A stretch of 64,000 nt of DNA from contig DATADX010000040.1 of assembly GCA_036258315.1 (NCBI GenBank), positions 1-64,000 on the forward strand, read 5' to 3'. This DNA comes from DASSYK01 sp036258315 (lineage in GTDB: Bacteria; Actinomycetota; Thermoleophilia; Solirubrobacterales; 70-9). The translations under genes and the position numbers were made by a program. The first letter of the stretch is position 1. Every line of letters starts with the position of its first letter. The notes under the pieces are model-generated. The model was not told the origin of the DNA and did no database searches. It was given only the letters and a program-made list of their open reading frames with translations. Shown here piece by piece: positions 26,219 through 34,527 of the stretch.

Positions 26219-26562
26219 TCGGCGTCCTCCCCTACGTCGTCTGCGTCTGGGTCCTGTTGATCGGGATCTACGGTGTCGTCACCAGCCGCCACCTGATCCA
26301 CCTGATCGTGTGCCTGTCGGTCGCCCAGTCCTCGACCTACATCCTGCTGCTGGCCGTCGGCTATCGCAAGGACTTCGCGGCGCCCGTCTTCATCGACATC
26401 CCCCGCAAGACGCAGGCCGTCGACCCCGTCGTCCAGGCGCTGACGCTGACCGACGTCGTCGTCGGGGCGACGGTCACCGCGCTGCTGCTGGCGATCGCGG
26501 TGCAGATGCACAAGCGCCTGCACACGCTCGACCCGGACGAGCTCGACCCGCTCCGAGACTAG
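26215..26562 (+). CDS. mrpC: Mrp-type antiporter subunit C (NuoK-like)
   Basis: 115 residues, three helices: VLPYVVCVWVLLIGIYGVV, LIHLIVCLSVAQSSTYILLLAVGY, QALTLTDVVVGATVTALLLAIAVQ. VDPVVQALTLTDVVVGATVTAL is the MnhC/NuoK signature. GTG start overlapping mrpB by 4 bases; four-base gap to mrpD. Confidence 0.87.
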   Translation: MIGVLPYVVCVWVLLIGIYGVVTSRHLIHLIVCLSVAQSSTYILLLAVGYRKDFAAPVFIDIPRKTQAVDPVVQALTLTDVVVGATVTALLLAIAVQMHKRLHTLDPDELDPLRD

Positions 26563-26566
26563 GCAC

Positions 26567-28381
26567 GTGGAGGAGCTGGCGCCGCTCACGGTCGCGATCC
26601 CGTTCGGGGTCGCGGCACTGCTCGTCGCCTCGGTTCCATGGCGGCGCACGCCGTCGGACGTGCTCGCGGTGTCGGCGGCGAGCGCCACCCTCGTCCTCTG
26701 CCTCCTCCTGGTCCTGGACGCGAACGAGTCCGACGGGCCGCTGACCAGCTACCTCGGCGGGGTCGAGCCGCGCGCCGACGACGTCGTGCTCGGGATCGCG
26801 ATGGCGATCGACCCGCTCGGCGCGGCGCTGGCGACGCTCGCCGCGGTGCTGATCGTCGTCGCGGCGCTGTTCACCTGGCGCTACTTCGAGGAGCCGGGGC
26901 CCGTGTTCCCGGCGCTGATGCTCGTCTTCCTGGGCGGCCTCGTCGGCTTCTCGCTGAGCGGCGACCTGTTCAACATGTTCGTCTTCTTCGAGGTGATGAG
27001 CGTGTCCGCCTACGCGCTCACGGCCTACCGGATCGACCGGCCCGGCCCGCTTCAGGGCGGGCTCAGCTTCGCCGTCGTCAACACGATCGGCGCGATCATG
27101 ATCCTGTTCGGGATCGCGCTGCTCTACGGGCGGACCGGGGCGCTGAACCTGGCGCAGGTCGGCGACGCGCTTGCCGGCGAGCCCGTCGACGGGCTGGTCG
27201 TCGTGTCGTTCGCGCTGCTGGTCGGCGGCTTCCTCGTCAAGGCCGCGGCGGTGCCGTTTCACTTCTGGCTCGCCGACGCCTACGCCGTCGCCCCGACCCC
27301 CGCGGCGATCGTGTTCACGGGGGTGATGAGCGACCTCGGCATCTACGCGATCGCCCGGATCTACTGGACGGTGTTCGAGGGGCCACTGGCCCCGCACGCC
27401 GAGGAGGTGCGAGCGGTGCTGATCACGTTCGCGATCGTGACGGCGCTGCTCGGGGCGGTCATGTGCCTCGTCCAGGAGCATCTGAAACGGCTGCTGGCAT
27501 TCGCGACGATCAGCCAGATCGGCCTGGCGCTGATCGGCGTCGCTCTGCTGACGCCCGCGGGAGTCGCCGGCGCCGCCCTTCTCGTCCCGGCCGACGGGCT
27601 GCTGCGCGCCGGGCTGTTCGTCTGCCTCGGCATCCTCATCCACCGCTGCGGGAGCGTCCACGAGCTCAGCCTGCACGGCCGCGGCCACGAGGTGCCGCGG
27701 ATCGTGATGTTCCTGTTCGTCGCCGGCGCGCTCGGGCTCGCCGCGCTGCCGCCGCTCGGCGCGTTCACCGGCAAGGCGGTGGTGGAGGAGGCGGCTGCCG
27801 ACGTCGGCTACGGAGGGGTGATCGCCGTCTTCTTCGTCGCCACCCTGCTCACGTCGGCCGCGCTGCTGCGCGCGGCGGGCCGGATCTTCGCGGGCTGGGG
27901 CGACACGGAGGAGATCGAGGACGAGGTCGAGGAGAGCGAAGTCCCGGGGGCCCGCGGCTACACGCCGGTGGTGATGATCGCCAGCGCCGCGATCCTGATC
28001 GTCGCCGGCCTCGCCTTCAGCGCGATCCCCGGCATCCTCGATCAGGTGAACGAAGCCGCTGCCCGGTTCACGGACCGCCCCGTCTACGCGGCCACCGTGC
28101 TCGAGAACCCGGTCCCCGAGGGTCGCGAGGTGGAGAGCGTTCACGTCGGCCCCCGCGCGGTCGCGGTCGGGTTCGTGACCACCCTCGGAGCGATCGCGGT
28201 CGCTGCGGCGCTGCTTCGGTTCGGCAAGCTTCCCTTCCTCCTCACGCTCGACTCCGGCAACGTCGCCGAGCGCGCGCTGGTCAGGCTGCGGCGGCTGCAC
28301 TCCGGCCAGATCGGCGACTACGTCGCTTGGGCGATCCTCGGGTTCGCGCTGCTCGGCGGCGGAATGGCGGTCGCGACATAG
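26567..28381 (+). CDS. mrpD: proton-conducting antiporter subunit D (NuoM/N-like)
   Basis: 604 residues, roughly 14 membrane helices. The essential Glu in FNMFVFFEVMSVSAY and the Lys in GGFLVKAAAVPFHFWLADAY are conserved. The usual SALLxGxxxKxGVY stretch reads AIVFTGVMSDLGIYAIA, so the following Lys is replaced by Asp. After about 445 comes an acidic loop (DTEEIEDEVEESEV), then two extra helices, making it longer than standard MrpD (about 500). It is the only large ion-channel-type subunit in the operon; a NuoL-like MrpA is missing. Confidence 0.86.
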   Translation: MEELAPLTVAIPFGVAALLVASVPWRRTPSDVLAVSAASATLVLCLLLVLDANESDGPLTSYLGGVEPRADDVVLGIAMAIDPLGAALATLAAVLIVVAALFTWRYFEEPGPVFPALMLVFLGGLVGFSLSGDLFNMFVFFEVMSVSAYALTAYRIDRPGPLQGGLSFAVVNTIGAIMILFGIALLYGRTGALNLAQVGDALAGEPVDGLVVVSFALLVGGFLVKAAAVPFHFWLADAYAVAPTPAAIVFTGVMSDLGIYAIARIYWTVFEGPLAPHAEEVRAVLITFAIVTALLGAVMCLVQEHLKRLLAFATISQIGLALIGVALLTPAGVAGAALLVPADGLLRAGLFVCLGILIHRCGSVHELSLHGRGHEVPRIVMFLFVAGALGLAALPPLGAFTGKAVVEEAAADVGYGGVIAVFFVATLLTSAALLRAAGRIFAGWGDTEEIEDEVEESEVPGARGYTPVVMIASAAILIVAGLAFSAIPGILDQVNEAAARFTDRPVYAATVLENPVPEGREVESVHVGPRAVAVGFVTTLGAIAVAAALLRFGKLPFLLTLDSGNVAERALVRLRRLHSGQIGDYVAWAILGFALLGGGMAVAT

Positions 28382-28388
28382 TGTCGGC

Positions 28389-28538
28389 GTGCTGACGAGC
28401 GTCGCCATCGTGATCGCGGCCTTCGCGGTGGGCACGGGCGTCGCGGAGCTGTTCGACGCCGCGAACCTCGGGGTCGCGTTCGGCGTCGGGCAGATTGCCT
28501 TCGCGATCGCGCTGGTATACGTGTTGCTGAAGCGATGA
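28389..28538 (+). CDS. 49-residue membrane micro-protein at the end of the Mrp operon
   Basis: A short frame from GTG 28389 to TGA 28538: two hydrophobic helices, LTSVAIVIAAFAVGTGVAEL and GVAFGVGQIAFAIALVYVLL, joined by FDAANLG and ending in LKR. It begins 7 bases after mrpD stops and its TGA overlaps the next ATG as ATGA, the same packing as the rest of the operon, so it is very likely translated. Homology is not recognised. Role as an antiporter accessory subunit is inferred from position. Confidence 0.68.
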   Translation: MLTSVAIVIAAFAVGTGVAELFDAANLGVAFGVGQIAFAIALVYVLLKR

Positions 28539-29860
28539 GTGAGCGATTCGACGCGATCGTGATCGGCGCCGGCCCGGCGGGGGAGGTCTGCGCCGGGCAT
28601 CTCGCGGAAGCCGGGATGAGCGTCGCGGTCGCCGAGCGGGAGCTGGTCGCCGGCGAGTGCTCCTACTGGGCCTGCATGCCGTCGAAGACCCTGCTGCGCC
28701 CCGGCGAGGCCGTCGCCCAGGCTCGCCACGCTCCCGGCGCCCGCGAGGCGGTCACGGGCGAGATCGACCGAGACGAGGCGCTCGAGTGGCGGAACAAGGT
28801 CGTCTCCGGCTGGGACGACTCGGGCCATGTGGATTGGCTCGAGCAGAGGGGGATCACCCTGCTTCGAGGTGACGCCCGGATCGCCGCCGCCGGATCGGTC
28901 GAGGTCGGTGGCGAGGCGCACGAGACCGACCGGATCGTCGTCGCGACCGGCTCGGACCCGGCCTTCCCCCCGATCGAGGGGCTCGATGGGCTGGAGGGCG
29001 TCTGGACCAACCGCGAGGTGACCGGGATGAAGCGGGTTCCCGACAGCATCCTGATCCTCGGCGGCGGCCCGGTCGGCGTCGAGATGGCGCAGGCGCTGAC
29101 CCGGTTCGGCGCCGACGTGACCGTGGTCGAGGCCGCCGACCGCCTGCTCGGCCGCGAGGCGCCCGCGGTCGGCGAGGCGCTTGCCGACGCGCTCCGCGAG
29201 GAGGGGGTCGAGCTGAGGCTGGGAGCGCAGGCCGAGGCCGCGGACAAGCAGGGAGACGGCTACGCGCTGCGGCTGGCCGGCGGCGGCGAGCTCAGCGCCG
29301 AGAAGCTGCTCGTCGCGACCGGGCGAAAGCCGCGCCTCGACGTCGGGATGGACAACGTCGGGATCGAGCCGGGCAAGCGGGGGATCGAGGTCGACGAGCG
29401 CCTCCGCGCGGGCGACGGCGTCTGGGCGATCGGCGACGTGACCGGGATCATGCCCTTCACCCACGTCGGCAAGTACCAAGCCCGGATCGCCGCCGAGGAC
29501 ATGCTCGGCAACGAGGCGCGCGCCGACTATCGCGCCGTCCCGCGAGTGGTGTTCACCGACCCGCAGGTCGCAGCCGTCGGCGAGTCGGACGGCAAGCGGA
29601 CCGGGACCGCCGAGCTGTCCGGCCTCGCGCGAACCTCGACCTGGGCCCGCAACGGCGAGGCGCGCGGCTTCCTCACGCTCGTCTCCGACGGCGAAATCCT
29701 GACCGGCGCCTACGCGCTCGGCCCCGAGGCCGGCGACTGGCTCCAGCAGGCGACGCTCGCGATCCGCGCCGGCGTCCACCTCGACCTCCTCCGCGACACG
29801 ATCCAGCCCTTCCCGACCTTCTCCGAGGCCTACCCGAGCGCCCTCGCGGACCTGTCCTAG
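28535..29860 (+). CDS. pyridine-nucleotide:disulfide oxidoreductase family flavoprotein
   Basis: 441 residues. FAD site GAGPAGEVCAGHLAEAG at the start, redox pair in CSYWACMPSK (C-x4-C), NAD(P) site LILGGGPVGVEMAQAL, second FAD loop VWAIGDVTGIMPFTHVGKY. The C-terminal dimerisation segment reads TIQPFPTFSEAY where lipoamide, glutathione and mercuric reductases have the catalytic H-P-T-x2-E, so the His is Phe. The substrate therefore cannot be assigned. It overlaps the micro-protein gene (ATGA) and may belong to the Mrp transcript; its end overlaps ispD by 4 bases. Confidence 0.83.
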   Translation: MSERFDAIVIGAGPAGEVCAGHLAEAGMSVAVAERELVAGECSYWACMPSKTLLRPGEAVAQARHAPGAREAVTGEIDRDEALEWRNKVVSGWDDSGHVDWLEQRGITLLRGDARIAAAGSVEVGGEAHETDRIVVATGSDPAFPPIEGLDGLEGVWTNREVTGMKRVPDSILILGGGPVGVEMAQALTRFGADVTVVEAADRLLGREAPAVGEALADALREEGVELRLGAQAEAADKQGDGYALRLAGGGELSAEKLLVATGRKPRLDVGMDNVGIEPGKRGIEVDERLRAGDGVWAIGDVTGIMPFTHVGKYQARIAAEDMLGNEARADYRAVPRVVFTDPQVAAVGESDGKRTGTAELSGLARTSTWARNGEARGFLTLVSDGEILTGAYALGPEAGDWLQQATLAIRAGVHLDLLRDTIQPFPTFSEAYPSALADLS

Positions 29861-30516
29861 CTGAGCAGCATCTCCGCGACCCTGAGGTCGAGCGGAGTGG
29901 TGATCTTCAGGTTCTGGGGCGATGCCTGGTGGATCAGGACGTCGCCGCCGGAGCGCTCGACGAGCGCCGCGTCGTCGGTCGCCGAGGCGAGGTCGTCGGC
30001 GTGAGCTGCGAACGCCTCGCGGAGCTGCTCGGTCCGGAACGCCTGCGGCGTCTGGACGGCCCAGAGGCGCGAGCGCTCGGGCGTGCGCAGGACGCGCCGC
30101 GAGACCGACGCCTCCTTGATCGTGTCGGTGACGGGCGCCGCGGCGACGACCCCGACCATGTCGCTGTTCGCGGTCAGCCGGGTGACCACCTCGTCGATCA
30201 GGGTCGGAGCCACCAGCGGGCGAGCGGCGTCGTGGACCACGACCAGGTCGGCCTCGACCGCCTCGAGCGCGTTGGCGACCGACTGCGACCGGTACTCCCC
30301 GCCGCGAAGCACGGAGACGTCGACGCCGGCCTTGTCGGCGATCTGGGAGACCCGCGCCTCCCCGCCCGGCGGCGCGGCGACGACGATCGCCCCGATCGAG
30401 CCGGCGCCGCCGAAGGCGGCGAGCGACCACGCCAGCATCGGCCTGCCGGCGAGGTCGACGAAGGCCTTCGGGCCGCCGGCTCCAAGTCGCTCTCCGGAGC
30501 CGGCGGCCGCGATCAC
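29857..30516 (-). CDS. ispD: 2-C-methyl-D-erythritol 4-phosphate cytidylyltransferase
   Basis: About 219 residues. AAAGSGERLGAGGPKAFVDLAGRPML is the nucleotide-binding start (G-x-G-x-R-x-G and PK), then VVVHDAARPLV and late DDAALVERSGGDVLI. It makes CDP-ME in the MEP pathway, upstream of IspF encoded in this window. No ATG occurs; GTG at 30516 is the best start though it trims the usual first two or three residues, and a CTG a few codons earlier is possible. It follows carD by 19 bases, so translation is probably coupled. Confidence 0.92.
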   Translation of the reverse strand: MIAAAGSGERLGAGGPKAFVDLAGRPMLAWSLAAFGGAGSIGAIVVAAPPGGEARVSQIADKAGVDVSVLRGGEYRSQSVANALEAVEADLVVVHDAARPLVAPTLIDEVVTRLTANSDMVGVVAAAPVTDTIKEASVSRRVLRTPERSRLWAVQTPQAFRTEQLREAFAAHADDLASATDDAALVERSGGDVLIHQASPQNLKITTPLDLRVAEMLLS

Positions 30517-30535
30517 GGCCGTTGCGGGGACCAGC

Positions 30536-31117
30536 TCAGGCAGTCGCCTGAATTTCGCCGAAGCGCTCCTCGAGCAGGTTGTCGAGGTACCCCTCGGCGC
30601 CTTCCTCGTCCTTGTCCAGCGCGTACATGAACTCCGACGCGAGGATCTTCTTGGCGCGGGTGTACATCTGCTTCTCGCCCGTGGAGAGGCCCTTCTGCAT
30701 CTCCCGGATCGCGAGATTGCGCACGACTTCGGCGAGCTCGTAGACATCTCCCGTCTTGATCTTCTCGCGGTTGTGCTTGAAGCGGCGATTCCAATTCTTC
30801 GGCATCTCGGAGACGTCGTCCGTGAGCACTCCGATCACCTTCTTCACCTGCTCCTCGTCGATGACCCGGCGGAGCCCGGCGCGATGGGCGTTCTCACAGG
30901 GGACCATCACGGTCATGTGGTTGTGGAGGATGGTGATGGTCAGGTAGTCGCGCCTCTCTCCCATCAGCTCCTTCGACTCGCGCTTCATCACCACCCCCGC
31001 ACCGTGGTGCGGATATACGACGTTGTCGCCGACCTCGAAGTTGCACTCCTGAGGCTCGATCTCGAGATCGGCAATCGTCGCCTCGTCTTCTGCGACCTCC
31101 TCAACTAGCTCGGGAAT
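30536..31117 (-). CDS. carD: CarD-family RNA polymerase-binding transcription factor, probable ATT start codon
   Basis: 193 residues if started at ATT 31117. The RNA-polymerase-interacting N-terminal Tudor-like part contains FEVGDNVVYPHHGAGVV; the C-terminal helical DNA-binding part contains MPKNWNRRFKHNREKIKTGDVYELAEVVRNLAIRE and GEKQMYTRAKKILASE. CarD stabilises promoter open complexes, including rRNA promoters. The frame back to the nearest upstream in-frame stop has no ATG, GTG or TTG before the GTG-GTG-ATG at 31000-30992, which would delete the NVVYPHHGAG core. ATT has AAGGAG 6 bases upstream. Encoded between disA and ispD. Confidence 0.9.
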   Translation of the reverse strand: MPELVEEVAEDEATIADLEIEPQECNFEVGDNVVYPHHGAGVVMKRESKELMGERRDYLTITILHNHMTVMVPCENAHRAGLRRVIDEEQVKKVIGVLTDDVSEMPKNWNRRFKHNREKIKTGDVYELAEVVRNLAIREMQKGLSTGEKQMYTRAKKILASEFMYALDKDEEGAEGYLDNLLEERFGEIQATA

Positions 31118-31129
31118 TGGTCTCTCCTT
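31115..31129 (-). promoter_or_regulatory. carD ribosome binding site and ATT initiation codon
   Basis: Minus strand AAGGAG (31129-31124), 6-base spacer AGACCA, then ATT (31117-31115) in frame with carD. This spacing is optimal and no standard start codon competes, so it decides the unusual start. Confidence 0.62.
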
Positions 31130-31159
31130 TCGTCGTGACGGCGGACACGAGACTGGCCG

Positions 31160-32302
31160 TCAGCTCTGTGGATAACGATCGATCGGATCGATCTCCTGCA
31201 GCCTGCGGACGCCCTCACGGATGTCCTTGGCGCGCGTGGAACCGACCCCGTCCACTGCCTCGAGGTCCTCGTCGCTCGCGGCGAGGACCTCCTCCAGTCC
31301 CCCGAACTCGTGGATGATCCGCTGCACCACCAGCTTCGGCAGCCGCGGGATCCGCCCGAGCACGCGGTAGCCGCGCGGGGAGACCGGGAAGTCGAGCGTC
31401 GAGACCTTGCGGTCGTAGCCGAGCAGCTCTGCGAGGCGACCGAAGTCGAGCAGGTCCTGATGCGGAAGGCGGGCGATCTGGGCGAGCGTCGTCGCGAGGT
31501 TCTCCTCGGTGTCCTCGACCGAGTAGTCGCGCATCAGCGCCGCCTTGTCGGCGGCCACGCCGACCATCGTCTCCTCGAGCTGCATCTCGATCAGGCGGCC
31601 CTCGGTGCCCAGCTCGACGATGTAGCGCTCGACCTCGACCGCAATCCGGGTGACCAGCTCGGCGCGCTGCAGCACCGACAGGACGTCGTAGAGGACGACG
31701 CCCCCCTCGAACTCGAGCCGGGTCAGCCGTGAGGAGACGGAGTCGAGCCGCGCCCGGTACTTGTCGAGCGTCGCCAGCCCCTGGTTCGCCTTCGCGAGGA
31801 CCGCCGGTATGTCCTGGAGGATGTACTTCATCCCGCCGAGGTACAAAGAGACGACGTCGCGCCGCTCGGAGATCGCGACCACGAGGGCGTCGGTCTGCTT
31901 CGAGACACGCTCGGCGGTGCGATGCCGGGTTCCCGTCTCGGTCGAGAGGATCGTCGGGTCAGGCATCAGCTGCACGTTTGCGCAGACGATCTTGGTCGCG
32001 CCCTCGCTGAGCACGATCGCGCCGTCCATCTTCGCCACCTGGTAGAGCAGCGCCGGGGTGTAGTCGACGTCGAGATTCAGTCCGCCGGAGAACAGGAACG
32101 AGACGTCCTCGGGATCGCCGATCAGGATCAGCCCTCCGGTGCGCGAGTGGACGATGTTGTCGATTCCCTCCCGCAGCGCGGTCCCCGGCGCGACCATGTC
32201 GAGGGCGCGGAACAGCCGCGGGTCCTGACGCGCCTCCAGCTCGTGAAGATCGTCGCCGGTGAGCGCGGACTCCATGACGACTGATGGTGCCAGAAAGACC
32301 AC
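31160..32302 (-). CDS. disA: DNA integrity scanning protein / diadenylate cyclase DisA
   Basis: 380 residues. The DAC domain (about 15-155) shows LIGDPEDV, the catalytic KMDGAIVLS (DGA) and GTRHRTAERVSKQTDALVVAISE (RHR). A helical spine follows (KYRARLDSVSSRLTRLEFEGG) and C-terminal helix-hairpin-helix DNA-binding motifs (VVQRIIHEFGGLEEVLAASDEDLEAVDGVGSTRAKDI). It makes c-di-AMP while scanning DNA for recombination intermediates. GTG at 32302 or ATG at 32275 are both possible starts. Encoded 63 bases after radA, the usual partner. Confidence 0.95.
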   Translation of the reverse strand: MVFLAPSVVMESALTGDDLHELEARQDPRLFRALDMVAPGTALREGIDNIVHSRTGGLILIGDPEDVSFLFSGGLNLDVDYTPALLYQVAKMDGAIVLSEGATKIVCANVQLMPDPTILSTETGTRHRTAERVSKQTDALVVAISERRDVVSLYLGGMKYILQDIPAVLAKANQGLATLDKYRARLDSVSSRLTRLEFEGGVVLYDVLSVLQRAELVTRIAVEVERYIVELGTEGRLIEMQLEETMVGVAADKAALMRDYSVEDTEENLATTLAQIARLPHQDLLDFGRLAELLGYDRKVSTLDFPVSPRGYRVLGRIPRLPKLVVQRIIHEFGGLEEVLAASDEDLEAVDGVGSTRAKDIREGVRRLQEIDPIDRYPQS

Positions 32303-32365
32303 GCCGCTGATTTTCGGGCAAATCCGCGTGGATAGCTCGGAAAAGCGCTTGTCAAGCCCGCGCTG

Positions 32366-33742
32366 CTAAGCCGCCCGGCGGAGGGTGCGCTTCGCGCCCG
32401 CGCCGCGGAGCGCTTCGGCAATCGTCCCGCCGCTCTCGAGCCCTTCGATCCTGCCCTCCGCAGGGCGCGGCCCGAGCACCCCGTCGAGGCCGAACTTGCG
32501 GGCCTCGGCGACGCGTCTGTCCGCGTGGGCGACATAGCGCAGCTCGCCGGTCAGCCCGACCTCGCCGAAGCAGGCGAGCGGCTTGCCGTCGGCCTCGATC
32601 GCGTTGCCGCTCTGGGCCGACGCGACCGCGAGCGCGATCGCGAGGTCCGCCCCCGGCTCGTCTACCCGGACGCCGCCGGCGACGTTCACGAACACGTCCG
32701 CGCCGGCCAGGTCGACGCCGGCGTGGCGACTGAGCACCGCCAGCACGAGGGCCAGCCGATTGCGATCGATCCCGGTCGCGGTCCGGCGCGGCGGCACGAT
32801 CTCGGTCGGGGCGACGAGCGCCTGGACCTCGACCAACAGCGGCCGAGTCCCCTCCATCGCGCAGAGGATCACCGAGCCCGGGGCCGGCCGCGCCTCGCCG
32901 ACGAAGCGCGCCGACGCATCGGCGACCTCCACCAGCCCGCCCTCGCGCATCTCGAAGACGCCGACCTCGCTGGTCGCGCCGAACCGGTTCTTGAGCGCGC
33001 GGACGGTGCGGAAGGTGCGCTCGCGCTCGCCCTCGAAGTGAAGCACGCAGTCGACCAGGTGCTCGAGCGCGCGGGGCCCCGCGAGCGACCCCTCCTTGGT
33101 GAGGTGCCCGATCAGGAGCATCGTCACGTCGAGCCGCTTCGCCAGCTCCATCAGCGCCCCGGTCGCCTCGCGGACCGCCGCGACGCTGCCGGGAGCGGCG
33201 TCGCCGACGGCCAGAGTCTGAACAGAGTCGATCACGCACACCGCCGGCCGCTCGGCCTCGATGGTCGCCAGCACGGAGTCGAGCGCCGGCTCGGCGAGGA
33301 CGGGGACGTCGAGGGCCGCGTCGCCCAGGCGCGCGGCGCGAGTGCGGATCTGGGCGGCCGACTCCTCGCCCGACACGTAGAGCACCTTCGCCCCGCCCGC
33401 CGCGCAGTTCGCGAGCGCCATCGAGGCGAGCGTGCTCTTGCCGATCCCCGGCGCGCCGCCGAGCAGCACGACCGAGCCGGGGACCAGCCCGCCCCCGAGG
33501 ACGCGGTCGAACTCGCCGATCCCGCTGGGCAGCCGCCGCGACCGTTCCGCCTTCACCTCACGCAGCGGCTGCGGCTTCGCCGCGGCGCCGGCCTCGCGCG
33601 ACCGCCTGCCCCCGCCGCTCGTCGCCGCCGGCGCCCGCTGCTCGAGAGTGTTCCAGGCCCCGCAGCCCGGGCACTGGCCCTGCCAGGCGAGCGCGACGTG
33701 CCCGCACTGCGAGCAGACGTGCCCTGTCCGAGCCTTCGCCAC
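32366..33742 (-). CDS. radA: DNA repair protein RadA (Sms)
   Basis: 458 residues. Zinc finger CSQCGHVALAWQGQCPGCG at 11-29, RecA-like ATPase with GGAPGIGKST and LIGHLTKEG, the RadA-specific KNRFG (ALKNRFGATSEVGVFEM), and a C-terminal Lon-like domain (FVNVAGGVRVDEPGADLAIALAVASA). It acts as a branch-migration helicase in recombination. The GTG at 33742 sits 8 bases after GAGG and gives the standard start VAKARTGHVCSQCG; the open frame continues upstream but without family sequence. Confidence 0.95.
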   Translation of the reverse strand: MAKARTGHVCSQCGHVALAWQGQCPGCGAWNTLEQRAPAATSGGGRRSREAGAAAKPQPLREVKAERSRRLPSGIGEFDRVLGGGLVPGSVVLLGGAPGIGKSTLASMALANCAAGGAKVLYVSGEESAAQIRTRAARLGDAALDVPVLAEPALDSVLATIEAERPAVCVIDSVQTLAVGDAAPGSVAAVREATGALMELAKRLDVTMLLIGHLTKEGSLAGPRALEHLVDCVLHFEGERERTFRTVRALKNRFGATSEVGVFEMREGGLVEVADASARFVGEARPAPGSVILCAMEGTRPLLVEVQALVAPTEIVPPRRTATGIDRNRLALVLAVLSRHAGVDLAGADVFVNVAGGVRVDEPGADLAIALAVASAQSGNAIEADGKPLACFGEVGLTGELRYVAHADRRVAEARKFGLDGVLGPRPAEGRIEGLESGGTIAEALRGAGAKRTLRRAA

Positions 33743-33876
33743 CGAACGATCCTCGCAAGCGCGCCCGACGACAAGCACGCGGTTGTTCACGCCTTCGCCA
33801 AAACCCGCACGTCCTCCGCTTCGCGTCCGGGCGTTCGGGGTCGCGACGCCGGCCGCCGGGATGCTGAGGCCCCGCT

Positions 33877-34527
33877 CTATTCCACCAGCGGGCCGAACAG
33901 GAGGTCGTAGAGCGGCACGTAGAGATCGAGCGGAACGGCATCGGGGTCGACGAGGTGCTGAACGGCGAGCCCGATGTCGAGTGCGATCATCGCGGTCGCG
34001 ATCTGCTCGGTCGGCAGCGGCGGCTTGCGCCCCAGCTCCTCGTACTCGGACCTGCCCTCGGCCGCCATCGCGGCGCGGTTGCCGTTCCAGAACGTCGCCG
34101 CGAGCGCCCGGAACTCGTCGTCGCGCGCGGCCTTGGCCAGGCACTCGAGCCAGAGCCGGAACAGCCAGCGCCCCTGATCGCGGGCCTGGACGTCCCGGAT
34201 CCGCGCCGCCCCCCAGCGCAGCCGTTCTCTCGGCGTCGCACCGGAGTCGGGGATCTGATCGAGCACGCGGCGGTAACCCCGGTAGACGCGGTCTTGGAGG
34301 AGCTCGACGAACAGCTGGTCCTTGCTCTCGAAGTTCGAATAGAAGGCGCCGCGGCTGAACCCCGCCTCGGCGGTGATCTCCTCCACGCTCGAGCCCTCCA
34401 GGCCGCGGCGCAGGAAGACGCGCTCGGCAGCCTCGAGCAGGCGCTCGCGCGTCTGCGCCTGCTTCTCCTTCCGGCTCAGCCGCCGGGGAGTCAGCTCCTC
34501 CACGGTTCCCGAGCCTGCGCCGCTCAT
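33877..34527 (-). CDS. TetR-family transcriptional regulator
   Basis: 216 residues. The N-terminal helix-turn-helix is TRERLLEAAERVFLRRGLEGSSVEEITAEAGFSRGAFYSNFESKDQLF (about 25-72); the rest is an all-helical ligand domain with an AcrR-like QHLVDPDAVPLDLYVPLYDLL end. The ATG at 34527 overlaps the stop of the membrane protein upstream (ATGA), so both are co-translated. A nested palindrome precedes that membrane protein, suggesting autoregulation. Inducer unknown. Confidence 0.88.
   Translation of the reverse strand: MSGAGSGTVEELTPRRLSRKEKQAQTRERLLEAAERVFLRRGLEGSSVEEITAEAGFSRGAFYSNFESKDQLFVELLQDRVYRGYRRVLDQIPDSGATPRERLRWGAARIRDVQARDQGRWLFRLWLECLAKAARDDEFRALAATFWNGNRAAMAAEGRSEYEELGRKPPLPTEQIATAMIALDIGLAVQHLVDPDAVPLDLYVPLYDLLFGPLVE

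Noticed and set aside
26474..30430. A 1,318-codon open frame on the minus strand
   Set aside because: It is antisense to the clearly coding Mrp genes and oxidoreductase, and its Arg/Asp/Gly-rich composition is the usual shadow of GC-rich coding DNA.
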